DNA of 64,000 nucleotides from the NCBI GenBank assembly GCA_026874595.1, contig CM049312.1, forward strand, positions 28,859,456 to 28,923,455, given 5' to 3'. The position numbers and the translations under genes are program-made. The notes beneath the pieces were generated by a model that worked only from the letters and a program-made list of their open reading frames with translations, had not been told where the DNA came from and did not search any database. Of the stretch, positions 1 to 11,889 are shown in pieces (the stretch's first letter is position 1; every line of letters begins with the position of its first letter). Source of the stretch: Sipunculus nudus. Lineage: Eukaryota; Annelida; Sipuncula; Golfingiida; Sipunculidae.

Positions 1-480
1 AACATCTATAGGATTCTTCTCCCACTTAGTAGGTGAGCTATATGTGAAAGATCAAAGAATTGGGATGAAAGGTTTGGCTAAAAATGCATCCACAGGCTTT
101 TCAAAGAAGTTGGTTCTGTGACCTTGACCTTTGACCTCAAAATAATTACGGTTCTTCCCCTGTTGGTAGGTGAGCTGTATGTGAAAGATGGAAGGTTTGG
201 GATGAAAATTTTGGCTAAAAGAATTATTTCTGGGGGGTGCAAACACACCCCATAACTTCGAGAATATAGGTCGCAGTGACCTAATTTCAGGTTTGCAAGG
301 AGATCTTTTTAGAACCTCTAAGACTGCATAGAGTTCATGGCCCTAGCCCCTACGGTTACGATTTGTGCCCTGCTAATGGACGGACAGCCGGCCGGCCGGA
401 CGGACGGACAGACAGAAGGAGGACGGACAAAGACCCATCGCTATAGCCCAGCATGACTGAAAGTCAGCTGAGCTAAATAA
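1..480. repeat. Tandem and dispersed repeat with GACCTTGACCTTTGACCTC
   Basis: Two similar segments (about 25-85 and 155-222) share GTAGGTGAGCT, TGTGAAAGAT and GGGATGAAA, spaced about 130 bases apart. They are followed by a GGACGGACAGACAG-like stretch at 373-428 and the tail AAGTCAGCTGAGCTAAATAAAA. This looks like a common molluscan interspersed repeat. Confidence 0.6.
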
Positions 481-861
481 AACCGGACATCCAAATGGTC
501 TGATAATAACATATCACTCTTACTGTGTGGTGACTTTCATCTACAATCAATAAACAGTGCCAACAATATTCCTTGAAATATCTTTTTACAAACCATTCAA
601 CCAAACTTGGACCAGTGTTCATCTCATTATTAATCACCAAGACAGGATTTCAGGTTATCATTAACAATACATGATGAAAATTACACAAAATCGTCATTCT
701 GTCTGAAAGATATATAATATACATATATATAAATACACACACATACACAAACATTAAATATATGGTGCTGGTGAGGTCTATAGGAAAAGAAAAATATACA
801 ATAAATAACCATTATACTTATAAAATGAAATGTAAGCTAAAGTACTTCAGTCTACATGGTT

Positions 862-893
<32 letters not shown>

Positions 894-1189
894 TCTTTTT
901 CAAAAGGTAGGTGAATGGGCACATTAAATGTTAGACTGACATTTTGTGAATAAAGGTTCTCTCATTATTTAAAAAAAAAACTGCTAAAAGACAAACAAAC
1001 ACAGATACATGGGTGAAAACTTAACCTACTTAATGCAGGATACGATAATGAAACAATTGACATGCAGCAAATACCCTGATGAGAATGTCATTTTACTTAA
1101 TAAATGGCAGTCTGAGCTGAAAAAAAGTAGACACAGAGTGACCAGTAGTGGCTGATCAGGTGGAGCTAATGAGAACAAACTCCACTTTC

Positions 1190-1440
1190 CAGCTGCTGTG
1201 ACTCAGTGGTAGAGCACAGGACTCAAAGCCTGGAGATTGCGAGTTCTTATATCCACCCATGGTGAGCTCTCTGAAGGCTTAATGCTCAATGGCCATGCTT
1301 TATTCACAAACAAGTGTGGTATGACACACCCAGGGCCAACAGGTGCAGTAGTCACCATGCCTTGTTAACACCAGAATATTAAATGAGAAGAACTGTGTGA
1401 TACTGCCCTGTCATGCAGTCCGAACCCAATATGGAATTCT
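1190..1440 (+). mobile_element. tRNA-derived SINE (degenerate)
   Basis: A tRNA-like head reads TGACTCAGTGGTAGAGC (box A). It is followed by an anticodon-arm-like CAGGACTCAAAGCCTG and a box B-like GCGAGTTCTTATATCC. The acceptor stem does not pair well, so this is not a working tRNA gene. A related head lies on the minus strand near 53215-53300. Confidence 0.5.
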
Positions 1441-2382
1441 GCAGATGTTGTATACTTAGTTAAGCTAGCGTTACAAATTGGAGGTTTTTACCTTAAAACA
1501 AAACAACTCCACCTGACCTGAAATTGTTTCCTGATGAAAAGTCATCCTGAGAACCGAATTCCTTTCAAATGAGGTATTAACCTTTTCCTCAAAGGATACC
1601 TTTATCTAATGCAGGCATTCTGTGATATTCTCATTAAATATCAGGTAAAGTAGACAGTCCCTGTCCATAACTGAACTCTAGATGAAAGATAACTGAATTT
1701 TTTATAGTTGTCAAGATCTTATTTACTGCATAGGTCTTTCTTCACATTAATTTAAAGATCTATGGATCCATAATTATACATGATCTAAAATTATGGCTGT
1801 ACACTTTACATAGCTATGTTAATTTTATAACACTTTAATATATTATAACATTTTTTTGCATGTTCAGTTCATAGCACCACAAAGTGTTATTTTTCACTTT
1901 TTAAACATAGTATGAGAGATCTCAGACAGTTGAAACATTTACATCTTACATCTTAAAATCTGGGGTAAATAGTACAGCAATACAATATTAGCCAATACAC
2001 TCTGAACGAAGGGCCACAGTATGCTTAACTATGCTCCTAATAACATGATTTTATATAATACATGGAAATCTGGAAAACTAATATCCAAATGACTACCATA
2101 ATAATTATTAATGTTCTCCAAACGTCTTCATGTCAATCAATTCATTGAATGAACATTACAGAGAATCAATGACATAATATTTTAGTTGTATTCAAAATGC
2201 TATGAATGTCTAAATGATACATGTACTTAGAACTATTTCACAATACTGTATGTAACAATAGAGAATATATCATCAAATATAACAACACACTGTACTGCTC
2301 ATAATTTAAGGATTGCAATACAGATCTAACATAATATTACCATATTTATAAACACATACCTGTATATATAATATATTGGAAT

Positions 2383-2388
2383 TTTATT
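2383..2388 (-). terminator. Candidate poly(A) signal of CDIPT
   Basis: AATAAA on the minus strand lies about 100 bases beyond the CDIPT stop codon. It is the first canonical hexamer downstream. A transcript 3' end would confirm it. Confidence 0.5.
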
Positions 2389-2488
2389 CTATCAGTATAG
2401 ATATGAATATATCAGAGTATGGGACTGGTGTACTATAACAAACACTTATAACAATCAGTTAGTTATACAACTTCGAGTGTGTAATACT

Positions 2489-2661
2489 CTAATTGGATTT
2501 CCCCTGTTTCTGCTCGCTGCGCTCCCGCTGGTCGATGCTGACGATATTTTCGCAGGCTGCATACAGCTGGACCAGATTAATAAGCTGTTTCACCACAGCA
2601 AAGGGGAAACAGATCACACAAATAAATGTGAAAATCCCAAACGACAAGGGCCCCAGTGGAA
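2489..2661 (-). CDS. CDIPT: CDIPT exon 6 (terminal coding exon)
   Basis: This exon has 173 bases, with acceptor cttccag|TTCCAC and stop TAG at 2491-2489. It encodes the last membrane helix, then VVKQLINLVQLYAACENI and a charged, Gln-rich tail ending in GKSN. The lysine-rich tail I recall for vertebrate CDIPT is not obvious here. Confidence 0.94.
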
Positions 2662-5600
2662 CTGGAAGATCAAAATAGTAAACCTTTATTTAGTGGGAAT
2701 ATCATCTGAGGAGGTTTTTTATGACAAACAGATATTTTTAAACAATGACTTTGTATAAAGACCATCACATTATGTTTATTATATGTCATATATGCAGAAC
2801 TACAGTGTTTTTAAAATTATGTTCATTTTTTTCAAAATCTTGCATATAAAAATTATAAAATCTTTTTTTTTTTAATAAAAATTAATATATTTTTACATGC
2901 ATAGAGACATATTTATGAAACTGTAATCATCTCTTGGTTGACAGTAAATTAGCATAAAACATTATGGCTAGCATGACTGATTTTACAACAGCACCGCAAA
3001 ACGTGCATAAAATGCCGGTCGTATATCTGGTGACCTCTGACTTCATTAAACATGCATGAGTTTTTATGAGAAGATAATTCAGGTGAGAAACTATTGGAAA
3101 ATATGTGTAATGAATTTCACAGGTTTTTGGTAAGTCACCAAAGTGCCTCCAAAGTGTGGTGACCTCTGACCTCATTAAATATGCATGGATTTTGCTGGAA
3201 ATCAAACTTAGGCAAGATATTTTATTAATTAACATTTCTGATGAGTTTTATCAAAATCCTTCATCTGACTGAAGATGTTTAAGCTTTATCGAGCAGCAAC
3301 AGGTTGCTGCCCTGCGAGCTCCTTAAGCGTAATTATGAGATTTGAAAGAGCTGATAGACATGATGCCACCAAGCAAAGCGGGATGCTGGGCGAGACAGTC
3401 ACCATTTTAGCCCACACAGGTGACCAATCAATCCAGAGGCCAATCAATCCAGAGTGCAGAACTTGATCTTGAATGATTAAGAGCAATCATTGTTTTCTTC
3501 ATAAGCTTCATATTCTTCATAAGTTATTGCAGTGACACCACAAAGTAGTGTAGTGACCCGTGACCATAAAGAATATGTTGCCCATAATCGAACTTTGGCA
3601 AGATAATCTATTGTTAAGTATTTATGGTGAGTTTTGTGAAAATCCATCAAAGTCCCGGTGAGTTATTGAGGCGACACTAAAAGTTGAAGGACAGATAGAT
3701 GGTTGGACCGTGGGTATACCATAATACTCCAATCATATGATGGTTGTATAAAAATCCATGATCATTCAATATATTTTACAGATATTTCTTTCATGCAAAT
3801 AGCAATTTTTTATCAGCTGTATACATACAACCCTGCGATAATCATGCAAATATATAAAATATATCACACACACTTACACACAGATATGCAAAATACTTTT
3901 GAAAATTAACTAACCGACTGGTCCCAATGTGAAGTAGCATAGGTACAGCATGGAGTAGAAGCCTTCGTTGCCAGCACACATCAGGAACAGGATAGTCTGT
4001 AAACGGAGAACACACCACTCTGTAACAGGGTTAGTTGAGGCAGTAAATATAACCATTCTTGGGTTTGCATCTGACTCGGGTAAAACCTATTTTACCCAAC
4101 CCAGTGGGTAAAACCTGGGTTAAAAGTATTTTACCAAGGTTTTATCAAGGGTTTTATCTAGTTTATTACCCAAGTTTTTTCCCATTTTTGTTTGCTTTTA
4201 TCATTCAGTATGAGCCAAGCCTATTTTCTTTCTAACTGCTTTGCAGAAGTTACACACATACTATGAATACTGGTAAAGCCAAGTCACCAAATCACAACAA
4301 TCTTAATAAAAATATTTAGAACTGGCACTTTAACACATATTTGGCCATGCATAGCAGGATTCTCAATTGAACTCATATATGGCAATACAGAGCACATCTA
4401 ATAACATATTACCATAATCAATAGAAATTAGAGGTAAAACCCAGGATTCACAGGTAAACCTATATTACCTAGCCCAGGTTTTACCTGGCTAAAAGCTCGG
4501 TTTTACCCAGGTGTTGGATAAAACTGGTGAACCATGAACTTCTAATTCTATAAGGGGTTACTGCATACTGTAATATCTATATCTACATACTAGCATGTAT
4601 ATTTAATTTTTTACTTTTATGAGAATTATTGGTAAATTAACTAAAGATAGATGTAATAGGCATGAATCTAAGATTTGTTTAGATGGATCTTAAATATGCA
4701 ACTGCTTTACATACTACCACTTTAATGAGGTTATGAATACATAACAATTACCACTTTCATCTGAAATGGTGATTAGACATACAATGAACACCCCTGTTTA
4801 CAGTTGAGCACATGGTAAAGACTATGACTTTTTACCTTACCCTGTTAGTGTAGTAGTGTCGCAGAACTGGGTTTCCGCTGAGATCAATCTTTTTGTGACT
4901 GTCACTGCCCATCATGGCAGACCTGGAAATTATAGTCCATTATTCATTATTCACTAAAACCAGTACTCCTGATGAACCATTTTCGTATCTTGACTTTAAA
5001 TTACATGACAAAACATGAAAATTATACTGATATAGATACCATAAATATTATTTAAAACTTTCATATCTGTCCCTATAGGCTAAGTGAATCTGATTAAGAA
5101 AGTTCTGCATGATTAACATAACAATAAATGCATACATGATAGTGGTATTTCAGGTAGCTTACAGTATTCAACTGAATGAACAAAAACAAAAATCTCTATG
5201 AAAAAGATATGGATTAGAAAATGACACATGGAGTGAGGCATGCCAACTTAAATGTCAAATATATGTAAATTCTGAATTATGGCTTCTACCAGGCATGGCT
5301 ATAAACCTAAATCAAAAATGATTCACTATGAGAAGTCAAAATACACATTCCTCTAGACATCATTATACGCTTCTTGTGTGATCAAGCAATTGGTGTCTGG
5401 ACACTATGTACATTCCAATAACAATGTTCTGTAAATCAGGATGTCATCCACATGCATTGTTGCTGCACATATATGTCAGACAAAAAAAATGTTTGTAAGA
5501 ATTTACTCGTTTAATTCTGTGAGACTTACGTTTGTAGGTGAAGCCAGTGACTGACTATATCGATGCTCATACTCAGCATGAACCAGAACATGTAACGAGG

Positions 5601-8550
5601 GTAAAAGTAAGATAGTACCACCAACAGACACATGGTGGCAGTGCGGTCTGTCAGCTGGTCCAGCATAGCTCCAAAGCGAGATCCTGAATAAAAATTTAAT
5701 GCAATGTAAAAAATATGGACACGTTAAAATAATGCTAGCTGCTCATACTATCCTGAAAGCATGGATGATAGTGGTATTTCTGTTATATTTATTATGCATT
5801 AAAGAAAGTTTCAGGTACAAAACACACAAGATTGTCTAAAATGCATAAAATTCTATACAAAAATATATTTTGTAAAATTTTTATTCACTTTGACTTATAT
5901 ATTGGGATGAACTGTTACACAATTATAGCGGTCATGGTATAAAGATTGATATGATAAAAGGAATTCATCAAATTTCAACAAAACATTACCTGTATCAAGA
6001 ATGAACCAAAGCTAATAATCTGATAACCTATCATTACTGGCTAAGTGCCAATTTATCGATTATATTGATGATTGGTCATTTTCTTTCATAATTTATCAAA
6101 GTGATTGCATTTTTGCATTTTAGATCACAAACAATTGTGTATGCAAATCCGAAGAATTCATTTAATCCCAATAAAATATCCTTATTTTGTCAGAGATATA
6201 TAAGAATATAGGGCACAAAACAGTGAACAGCATTTTAACTTAAATCACTACAAGTGTCAACAACACGGCCATTACACTGGAACTTTACCTTGAACAAGTG
6301 TCAACAACCAGGCCATAACCTCAACTTTTCAGCATAATCTACTTGTTATAACTGAAAATACTCTGTCGGTATTTTTTTCTCAAAAGAGTAACAATTTATA
6401 ATATTTGGGCCTTATATTCTCACACCAAAAAGCAGTTTTTTATTTTCTTAACTAAGAAAGTATGAAATCAATTTTCATCAAATGGCTTTGTAATTTCACA
6501 CTCAGTCAGTACGCCTTATCATCTTTACCAAGTCTTTCAGTATCAGGATATTTTCTTGCAGCAAAAAAATAGTTGTCAGTACTTCACCTTGACCCAGAGC
6601 TCTGGCAGCATGGCCATCAACAGCATCAAGTAACGCACTCAAAACGTAACATGACGAGGCTGTCACGTAGTCTGTGGGCATGTAATAAAATGCAATCAGG
6701 TTGAGAAGAATCCGAGCATACCCTGGAAATAAAACAGAAAAGATTTCAGTAAATCATTATTGAAGTGGGTTAGAATTATGTATTCCTGTTGAAAGCACCA
6801 TATATGTTATACTGTTGTATCCACAGCTGATAAAAACACAGGGTCCAAAGAATGGAAAAATCATTTAAAGTCAGCTATTCACTAACCTTTCCTATAAAAA
6901 TTATGTAAAGGTAAAGTTAAGGTGGGGGTTTATAGTCTGATGTCAGTCTCATCTGACTTTACACTTTGTTTTTTTTTATCTTTTGGGCCTATTAATTTTC
7001 GTAGCTTTTCTTGACTCCCTGGGGAGCATACAACCCAAGCAGCAATAACAGGCAGTGGAAGGTTATTCGAGCTAAATTTGCATGCCACCCATGAACAGGT
7101 CGGAGACTGGTCCCATTCACTCCTGGGTTGAAAGAGAGCACCCTTTTGTGGTAAAGACTTGGCTAGGAGTCTTAGCGCAGATGATGGTCTGAACAGGATG
7201 CCAACCCTCCACTTTGCAGTCACAACCCTAGCTAGCCGTGAAAACCCCACTCAGTAGGCAATCGGATAATTGGGCTGGTAAGCCTACTCGAGTCGTGATA
7301 CTAGTAATATGGAGGAATGTATTGGATTGGTCTTTCATCTGTTTGCATTCATATTTTGGTTAACGGGCCATAATCTCAATATTATGCTTAGAATGGTGAA
7401 TAAACACAATAGTATATATGTGAGCTCGCAACCCAAACTGAAACACCATCTCCATGGACACGGGTCATTTCCTGTGTCGCCTGCAAGTTGCCTGCGTCCT
7501 GTAACCCGTGCAAGCCATGCTTGTGTTCATGCGGTCATAAATTCAACGAACATGCTGAGGGGTTTGCCAATGTGCTCGGTTAAAACAGGAATTGGTCTCG
7601 TTCATATTTGGTATTACTAGAAAGTACACAAAAAAGCTAACGAATGGTCTCGTTTATGTTGATTGACAGTGTATCTGTAGCCCATGAAGCATTGTCAGAA
7701 ATGACGAAAATATTTGCATCTTCATAAGGCCTTATAATGCGATCCTCAGACGTAGATGTCTTGACACTCTGGCGCCAGTAATCTGGTCGTAATGCCAGAG
7801 GGTCAATTTGACGCTAAACCCTAGCAATCTCACCATTACGCTACCATGGTGACTTCTGGCTTACTCTTAGCATATGTATATTAGTCAATTCTAGGTAATT
7901 CTTAAAGGTAAAAGGTAAAGGTATTGATTTATAGTTCGATATCCCCTTGTGAGAGTCTCATCCAACTTTACACTTTGACTTCCTGGTCTAAGTCCTGTAC
8001 ATTCTTGTAGCTTTTCTCGGCTCCCTGGGGAGCATACACCCTAACACAATTATAGATGCAATTTAAGAGTTATCGGTCCATTCTACATTTTGCCTGCCAC
8101 CAATGCATTACCAGTACCCAATCTTTCCTGGGTGGAGAGAGCACACCCTTGTGGTAAAGACTTTGGCCAGGAGTATCAGCAAAGGATGGCAGTCTGAACG
8201 GGACTGGAAAAGTTCTTATAATGCCTCAATGGCAGATGCATGAGCTTGTTAATCTGCAGGCTGTAAGTAAATAGAAATGTTGACAAACAAACAAATCATG
8301 TAACCTTAGGTGGATGGTTGCATTTAATGTAGGACCATAATTGTGATTTTTCCCTAATAAAATTAAATGTCAGTTATTATCACATCATAGTGCAAATTTA
8401 AAATATATCACTCCCAAAATGTCCTACATTATGTACATCAGAAAGTTAAAAACAAAGGTCAAACTAAATGAAAATTAATTAATTATAAATGCTCATGTAT
8501 GGTAGAGCACATAATCACCAGGATATACTGAATTCACGTTATGTGAACAA

Positions 8551-8623
<73 letters not shown>

Positions 8624-11412
8624 TATATATATAAAAAGAGCTGGCACAGTGGCAGTAATGAAATAAAGTTTCCATGAAATATAATCAACAGGTGCCAACG
8701 AAGTCCAAAGTGGCCAATCAAAATGTTTCCTTCTTGAAAGCTAAGCTTCCTTGAGCTAGCAATAAGGAATTAACCAGGAATGTGGGATAACTGGGTGTAT
8801 GGAATTCACAACATAAAATATGTAGTGTATATATAATACTGTAGTTGGCTTTATATTTGTTTTATATTCATATTAATTTCAACTGACTGTACAGCTGTGC
8901 GCCACCATGCGTGTACAGGCCTGTACGTGTGCCAGTGAGTGTAAGCAAAATTTAAGAATATTAATTGGCTCTAGTGCAGTCCTTTCTGGGCTAGTATCCA
9001 TTCTAATGGTGACTGAAACATGGCTGTAATAAAAAAAGTCTTAATGTGATAATAGGTTGATGAAGCTGGAACAAAGTGGAGATGTAATATGACCTATAAA
9101 TAATAAGTATCATTTTAATAGTTATAAGAGCACTGGGCCGCATAGGGAGAGAGAATTCATCCAGGTGAGCATTAGATTCTATTTGAGTGAGGCATATATA
9201 TTTGAGCTACGAGGTATTGAGTAAGAAGTGTTTAAACACACAGCAATACTTATCAAATTTCTAGTAATTGAATGAAAGATCTGATGTGATAAGAGAGCTT
9301 TCTGGAGATCTGGGACCTTTTACATCTCGGCCCACAGGATGTCGGACCACTTAGTACAATCTCGGACCACCCCCTCGACGATCTCGGACCACATGCCGTA
9401 CCATCTGGGACCACTGTATCGGACCTGTTCAGACCTCAGACTAATGATCAAATGTGTATGTTCCGTTTTCAAACGATGATAAAGCTAATTATTAAAACAT
9501 TATTACTCCACGCATAACTGTTGCCTCTCTCTCTTTATCATTCTCTCCATCATTAATCATTCGCTACATATCGTCTTAATACTAATTTCTAAATAATTCT
9601 TAAGTTTTTGCATTTGATCGTGTATTAAAGTATACGAGTATGTGTGATAAAGAATGAAAGAAAGACAGAATGAATGTATGATTAAATGAATGAAAGAATG
9701 AATGAAAGATTGAATGAGAGAAAGATTGAATGAATGAATGAACGAAAGAAAGAATGAACAAAAAAAAGATTTAATGAAAGAAAGATTGAATGAATGAAAG
9801 AATTGATGACAGACAGACAAAATAAATGAAAGATTGAATGACGGAGGGAAAGAATGAATGAAAGAAAGATTAATGAAAAAAATAATGAAAGAAAGATTGA
9901 AGGAATGAAGGAAGGAAAGAATGAATGATAGACAGATTGAATAAAAGAAAGATTGAATGACAGACAAAATGAATGAAAGTTTGAATGAGACTAAATGAAT
10001 GAATGAATGAATGAAAGAAAGAATGAATGAAAAAAGATTTAATGAACAAAGGATTGAACGAATTAATGAAAGAAATATTGAATGATAGACAGATAAATAA
10101 ATAAAAGATTGAATGAAGGAAAGAGTGAATGAAAGTAAGAAAGGTTGAATGATAGACAGTTTGAATGAAAGAAAAACTGAATGATAGACAGACAAAATGA
10201 ATGAAAGAAAGATTGAATCTCGTTTTTATATTGTATATATACGAAATTCTAATAAACTTTTTCAGCTCTTTGAGTGTAAATATGGTGTCAATTCCCACTT
10301 TTGAATTTCTGTTATATGTATATATCTAAACTACAACTGTTTTCACTCGTAAATATTATCTAGTACAGTAGCTGAATGGTAGATATGTAACAGCGATACA
10401 CCAGTTCAGATTCTTTGATTCACACATGCTCACTTGTTCATTTTTGGTTTACGACTAGTTTATCACAAATTTCATTTTTTCGGTTTTCATACCTCTTTTA
10501 ATATTGTTTATATTTATTCTAATAAACTTTGTCATTTCCCTTTGAGTTAGAATATGGTGTCATGCGTTTCACACAAACTATTACAAATTAAGTGTAAGAG
10601 AGTGTGCTTGTGTGTTAAATGATTTCTGACTGGATATACATACTGAGCTATGTCGTAGGCCTAAATTGGCCAAATGGAATTTTTAATATCTGAATCGCAC
10701 GCAGACGAAATAATATTGTGTATTATAAACATAACATCATTTATTTCACAACAGTTTAGGTGACCATGACATGTATGTTTACTTTGGTCCGAGATCGTAG
10801 TTGCCTGATCGCAAAGTGGTCCGAGATCGTAGTGGCCATATACAAAGTGGTCCGAGATCGTCGGCCCAGTGGTCCGAGATCTTGAATGGTCTGATCTGAA
10901 GTGGTCCGACTTCGTGTAGGCCGAGATGTAAAAGGTCAGAGATCTCCAAGTACCATGACGGCATGAGAGATGGTTGGTAACTCGGATGCACTGAGCAAAG
11001 CCAAAGGAAGTGATTTATCAGTAAGTTATATTAATGGCAGTGTCGCCTGAGAAATGATTGTGTGGGTTACAGCACTGGCTAATTTATTTCTTATGATATG
11101 TGTAGTTCACTGACAATATGAACCACCAGCAACAACGGATGTTACAAATTTACATTTTTCAACATCTTGTCCAAACATCACAGAATCATACTTCATTCAC
11201 TCCTATTTGGATCAATATTTCCTTCAATAACATTAAAATACTACCGAGCATTTGAACCACTTGACGAAAAATTACTGGCCTTGACCTTGGTCACTGTAAA
11301 CAAATTGTCGCGTACATACATTTGCGCGATGTTATATGTGAATAGTACTAATACCTTCAATGAACTTACCTATCAGATTAGGGACGAACAAGTACACATT
11401 TTCTTCGGCCAT
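2489..11412 (-). CDS. CDIPT: Phosphatidylinositol synthase (CDP-diacylglycerol--inositol 3-phosphatidyltransferase), six exons, complete
   Basis: The enzyme joins CDP-diacylglycerol and myo-inositol to make phosphatidylinositol and CMP in the ER membrane. Exons on the minus strand are 11412-11370, 6722-6588, 5683-5530, 4922-4841, 3996-3915 and 2661-2489. Together they give 669 bases, or 222 residues plus TAG. Every junction has GT/AG and keeps frame. The CDP-alcohol phosphotransferase signature is complete: D47, D50-G51, A54-R55, G64, D68 and D72, with all four metal-binding Asp. The N-terminus MAEENVYLFVPNLIGYARI and the block SHKKIDLSGNPVLRHYYTNR (residues 119-138) match what I recall of animal CDIPT. 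Several hydrophobic helices follow the family pattern. The length is close to the human protein (about 213), with a slightly longer polar, Gln-rich tail. The start is the first ATG, directly before the conserved N-terminus. Identity is very secure. Confidence 0.96.
2900..3680. repeat. Tandem roughly 120-base repeats with GGTGACCTCTGACCTCATTAAA
   Basis: Diverged units near 3035, 3155 and 3545 share GTGACC(TCTGACCT)CAT, ATGCATG, AAACTT-GGCAAGATA and GTGAGTTTT-TCAAAATCC. They sit in the last CDIPT intron. The two short open frames here are repeat-derived. Confidence 0.55.
3915..3996 (-). CDS. CDIPT: CDIPT exon 5
   Basis: This exon has 82 bases, with acceptor tttacag|ACTATC and donor CAGTCG|gttagt. 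It encodes TILFLMCAGNEGFYSMLYLC and onward. The Cys-Ala-Gly-Asn-Glu motif and the following membrane helix are typical of CDIPT. Confidence 0.94.
4065..4525. repeat. TTTTACCCAGGT-type repeat, two arms
   Basis: The segment 4065-4160 is built of GGGTAAAACC-TATTTTACCC words, and 4430-4525 of the same words. A third copy at about 30295-30395 reads as the reverse complement of the first, including ACCCATTGGGTTAGGTAAAATA and AAATGCAAATCC. Confidence 0.6.
4841..4922 (-). CDS. CDIPT: CDIPT exon 4
   Basis: This exon has 82 bases, with acceptor ttccag|GTCTGC. The donor is AACAGG|gtaagg. Cutting one base earlier (AACAG|ggtaag) would remove the GT donor and break the reading frame. It encodes SHKKIDLSGNPVLRHYYTNR, a block strongly conserved in the family. 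Confidence 0.94.
5530..5683 (-). CDS. CDIPT: CDIPT exon 3
   Basis: This exon has 154 bases, with acceptor attcag|GATCTC and donor CAAAC|gtaagt. It completes the signature (SRFGAMLDQLTDR) and then encodes a hydrophobic helix and SIDIVSHWLHLQ, residues 60-111. Confidence 0.95.
6588..6722 (-). CDS. CDIPT: CDIPT exon 2
   Basis: This exon has 135 bases, with acceptor ttccag|GGTATG and donor GTCAAG|gtgaag. It encodes Gly15 to Gln59 plus one base of Gly60. It carries the first half of the catalytic signature, LLDAVDGHAARALGQ. Confidence 0.95.
6893..7215. repeat. Dispersed repeat, copy 1
   Basis: This copy shares, in order, GGTTTATAGTC, GTCTCATC-AACTTTACACTTTG, TTCGTAGCTTTTC-TGACTCCCTGGGGAGCATAC, AGAGAGCACCC-TTGTGGTAAAGACTT and GATG-CAGTCTGAAC with the copy at 7905-8205. 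It lies in CDIPT intron 1. Confidence 0.65.
7905..8205. repeat. Dispersed repeat, copy 2
   Basis: This is a direct, diverged copy of 6893-7215, about 1 kb away. The block GGCTCCCTGGGGAGCATAC is the best conserved part and is itself nearly palindromic. Confidence 0.65.
8558..8633. repeat. AT microsatellite
   Basis: Near-perfect TA dinucleotides run for about 75 bases. They explain the IYIYIY open frames on both strands. Confidence 0.95.
9302..10950. mobile_element. Foldback-like element with motif-bearing inverted arms
   Basis: The left arm (9302-9430) and right arm (10782-10950) are inverted copies. Both read GGAGATCT-TGACCTTTTACATC, then TCTCGGCC-ACA and GTCGGACCACTT. They then repeat the word ATCTCGGACCAC three to four times at uneven spacing. 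Inside lie a TGAA-rich minisatellite (9640-10215) and a direct duplication (10228-10300 and 10508-10580) with TTCTAATAAACTTT and ATATGGTGTCA. There is no transposase frame. Foldback elements with repeat-built arms are the closest known type. Target-site duplications were not identified. Confidence 0.6.
9640..10215. repeat. TGAA/GAAA-rich minisatellite
   Basis: Variants of GAATGAAAGAAAGATTGAATGA and GATAGACAGA recur for about 570 bases. The long minus-strand frames over it (FIHSFIHS-type) are repeat translation, not genes. Confidence 0.9.
11370..11412 (-). CDS. CDIPT: CDIPT exon 1 (coding part)
   Basis: The 43 coding bases give residues 1-14 plus one base of Gly15. The donor is ATAG|gtaagt, a full consensus. 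The ATG at 11412-11410 follows CAGAAA, a good Kozak context with A at -3. Confidence 0.95.
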
Positions 11413-11560
11413 TTTCTGCGAACAGCTGGTAACAGACGGAAGCGATAATAGGTGCCCGAGCAGGTTCAATCTGGTTGTCTTTCACCGGGATCAGCCAGTA
11501 AATATATTACTGATTACTGGATGTACACGTCATCTCTGATTGGCGCGGTAAACTCAACGG
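11413..11560 (-). promoter_or_regulatory. CDIPT 5' leader and proximal promoter
   Basis: The stretch upstream of the ATG is CpG-richer than its surroundings. It holds a CCAAT box on the minus strand, in CCGCGCCAATCAG near 11536-11548. No good TATA box sits at the expected distance, which fits a housekeeping promoter. The start site is inferred to lie between about 11430 and 11520. Confidence 0.5.
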
Positions 11561-11889
11561 CGCAACGTGGACGGCTTACTCACGGCTAAAAATAGCTTGA
11601 ATATAAAGACTGGTTATGACGCCAATATTTGATTAATGTTTGTGACATGCGAACGTTTAAACTTTACTGACCTCGTCTTAAAATAAACCTGCCTTTATTA
11701 AAAACTAATTATTTCATTTGATGTTGATATTATACCCTATATTATGTTTTATATATATTGGTGTTGTACGTATAGGCTAGGCCTATTGGGGTATAAAAAT
11801 TGTGTTTTTAAGCACTCTATTGATAAATTAAAACATTATAATATCATGAGTTTTTATTGTTTTATCTGAAGAGGGTGAGATATTTGAAT

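Larger units (their letters stand above)
6723..11369 (-). other. CDIPT intron 1 (4.6 kb), repeat-laden
   Basis: This is the largest CDIPT intron. It contains two copies of a dispersed repeat, an AT microsatellite, a foldback-like element and a TGAA minisatellite, each listed separately. The rest (about 8.2-9.3 kb) holds no recognisable gene. Confidence 0.85.

Noticed and set aside
1195-1265. Possible tRNA gene
   Set aside because: Box A-like and anticodon-arm sequence are present, but the acceptor and T arms do not pair and box B is degenerate. A SINE fits better.
8489-8677. Ile/Tyr-repeat open frames on both strands, and similar ones at 24615-24857 and 25384-25635
   Set aside because: They are produced by AT microsatellites.
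9557-10298. Two long minus-strand open frames (212 and 142 codons) rich in FIHSF and LSFI
   Set aside because: They are translations of the TGAA minisatellite in overlapping frames, with no start context, splice context or domain.
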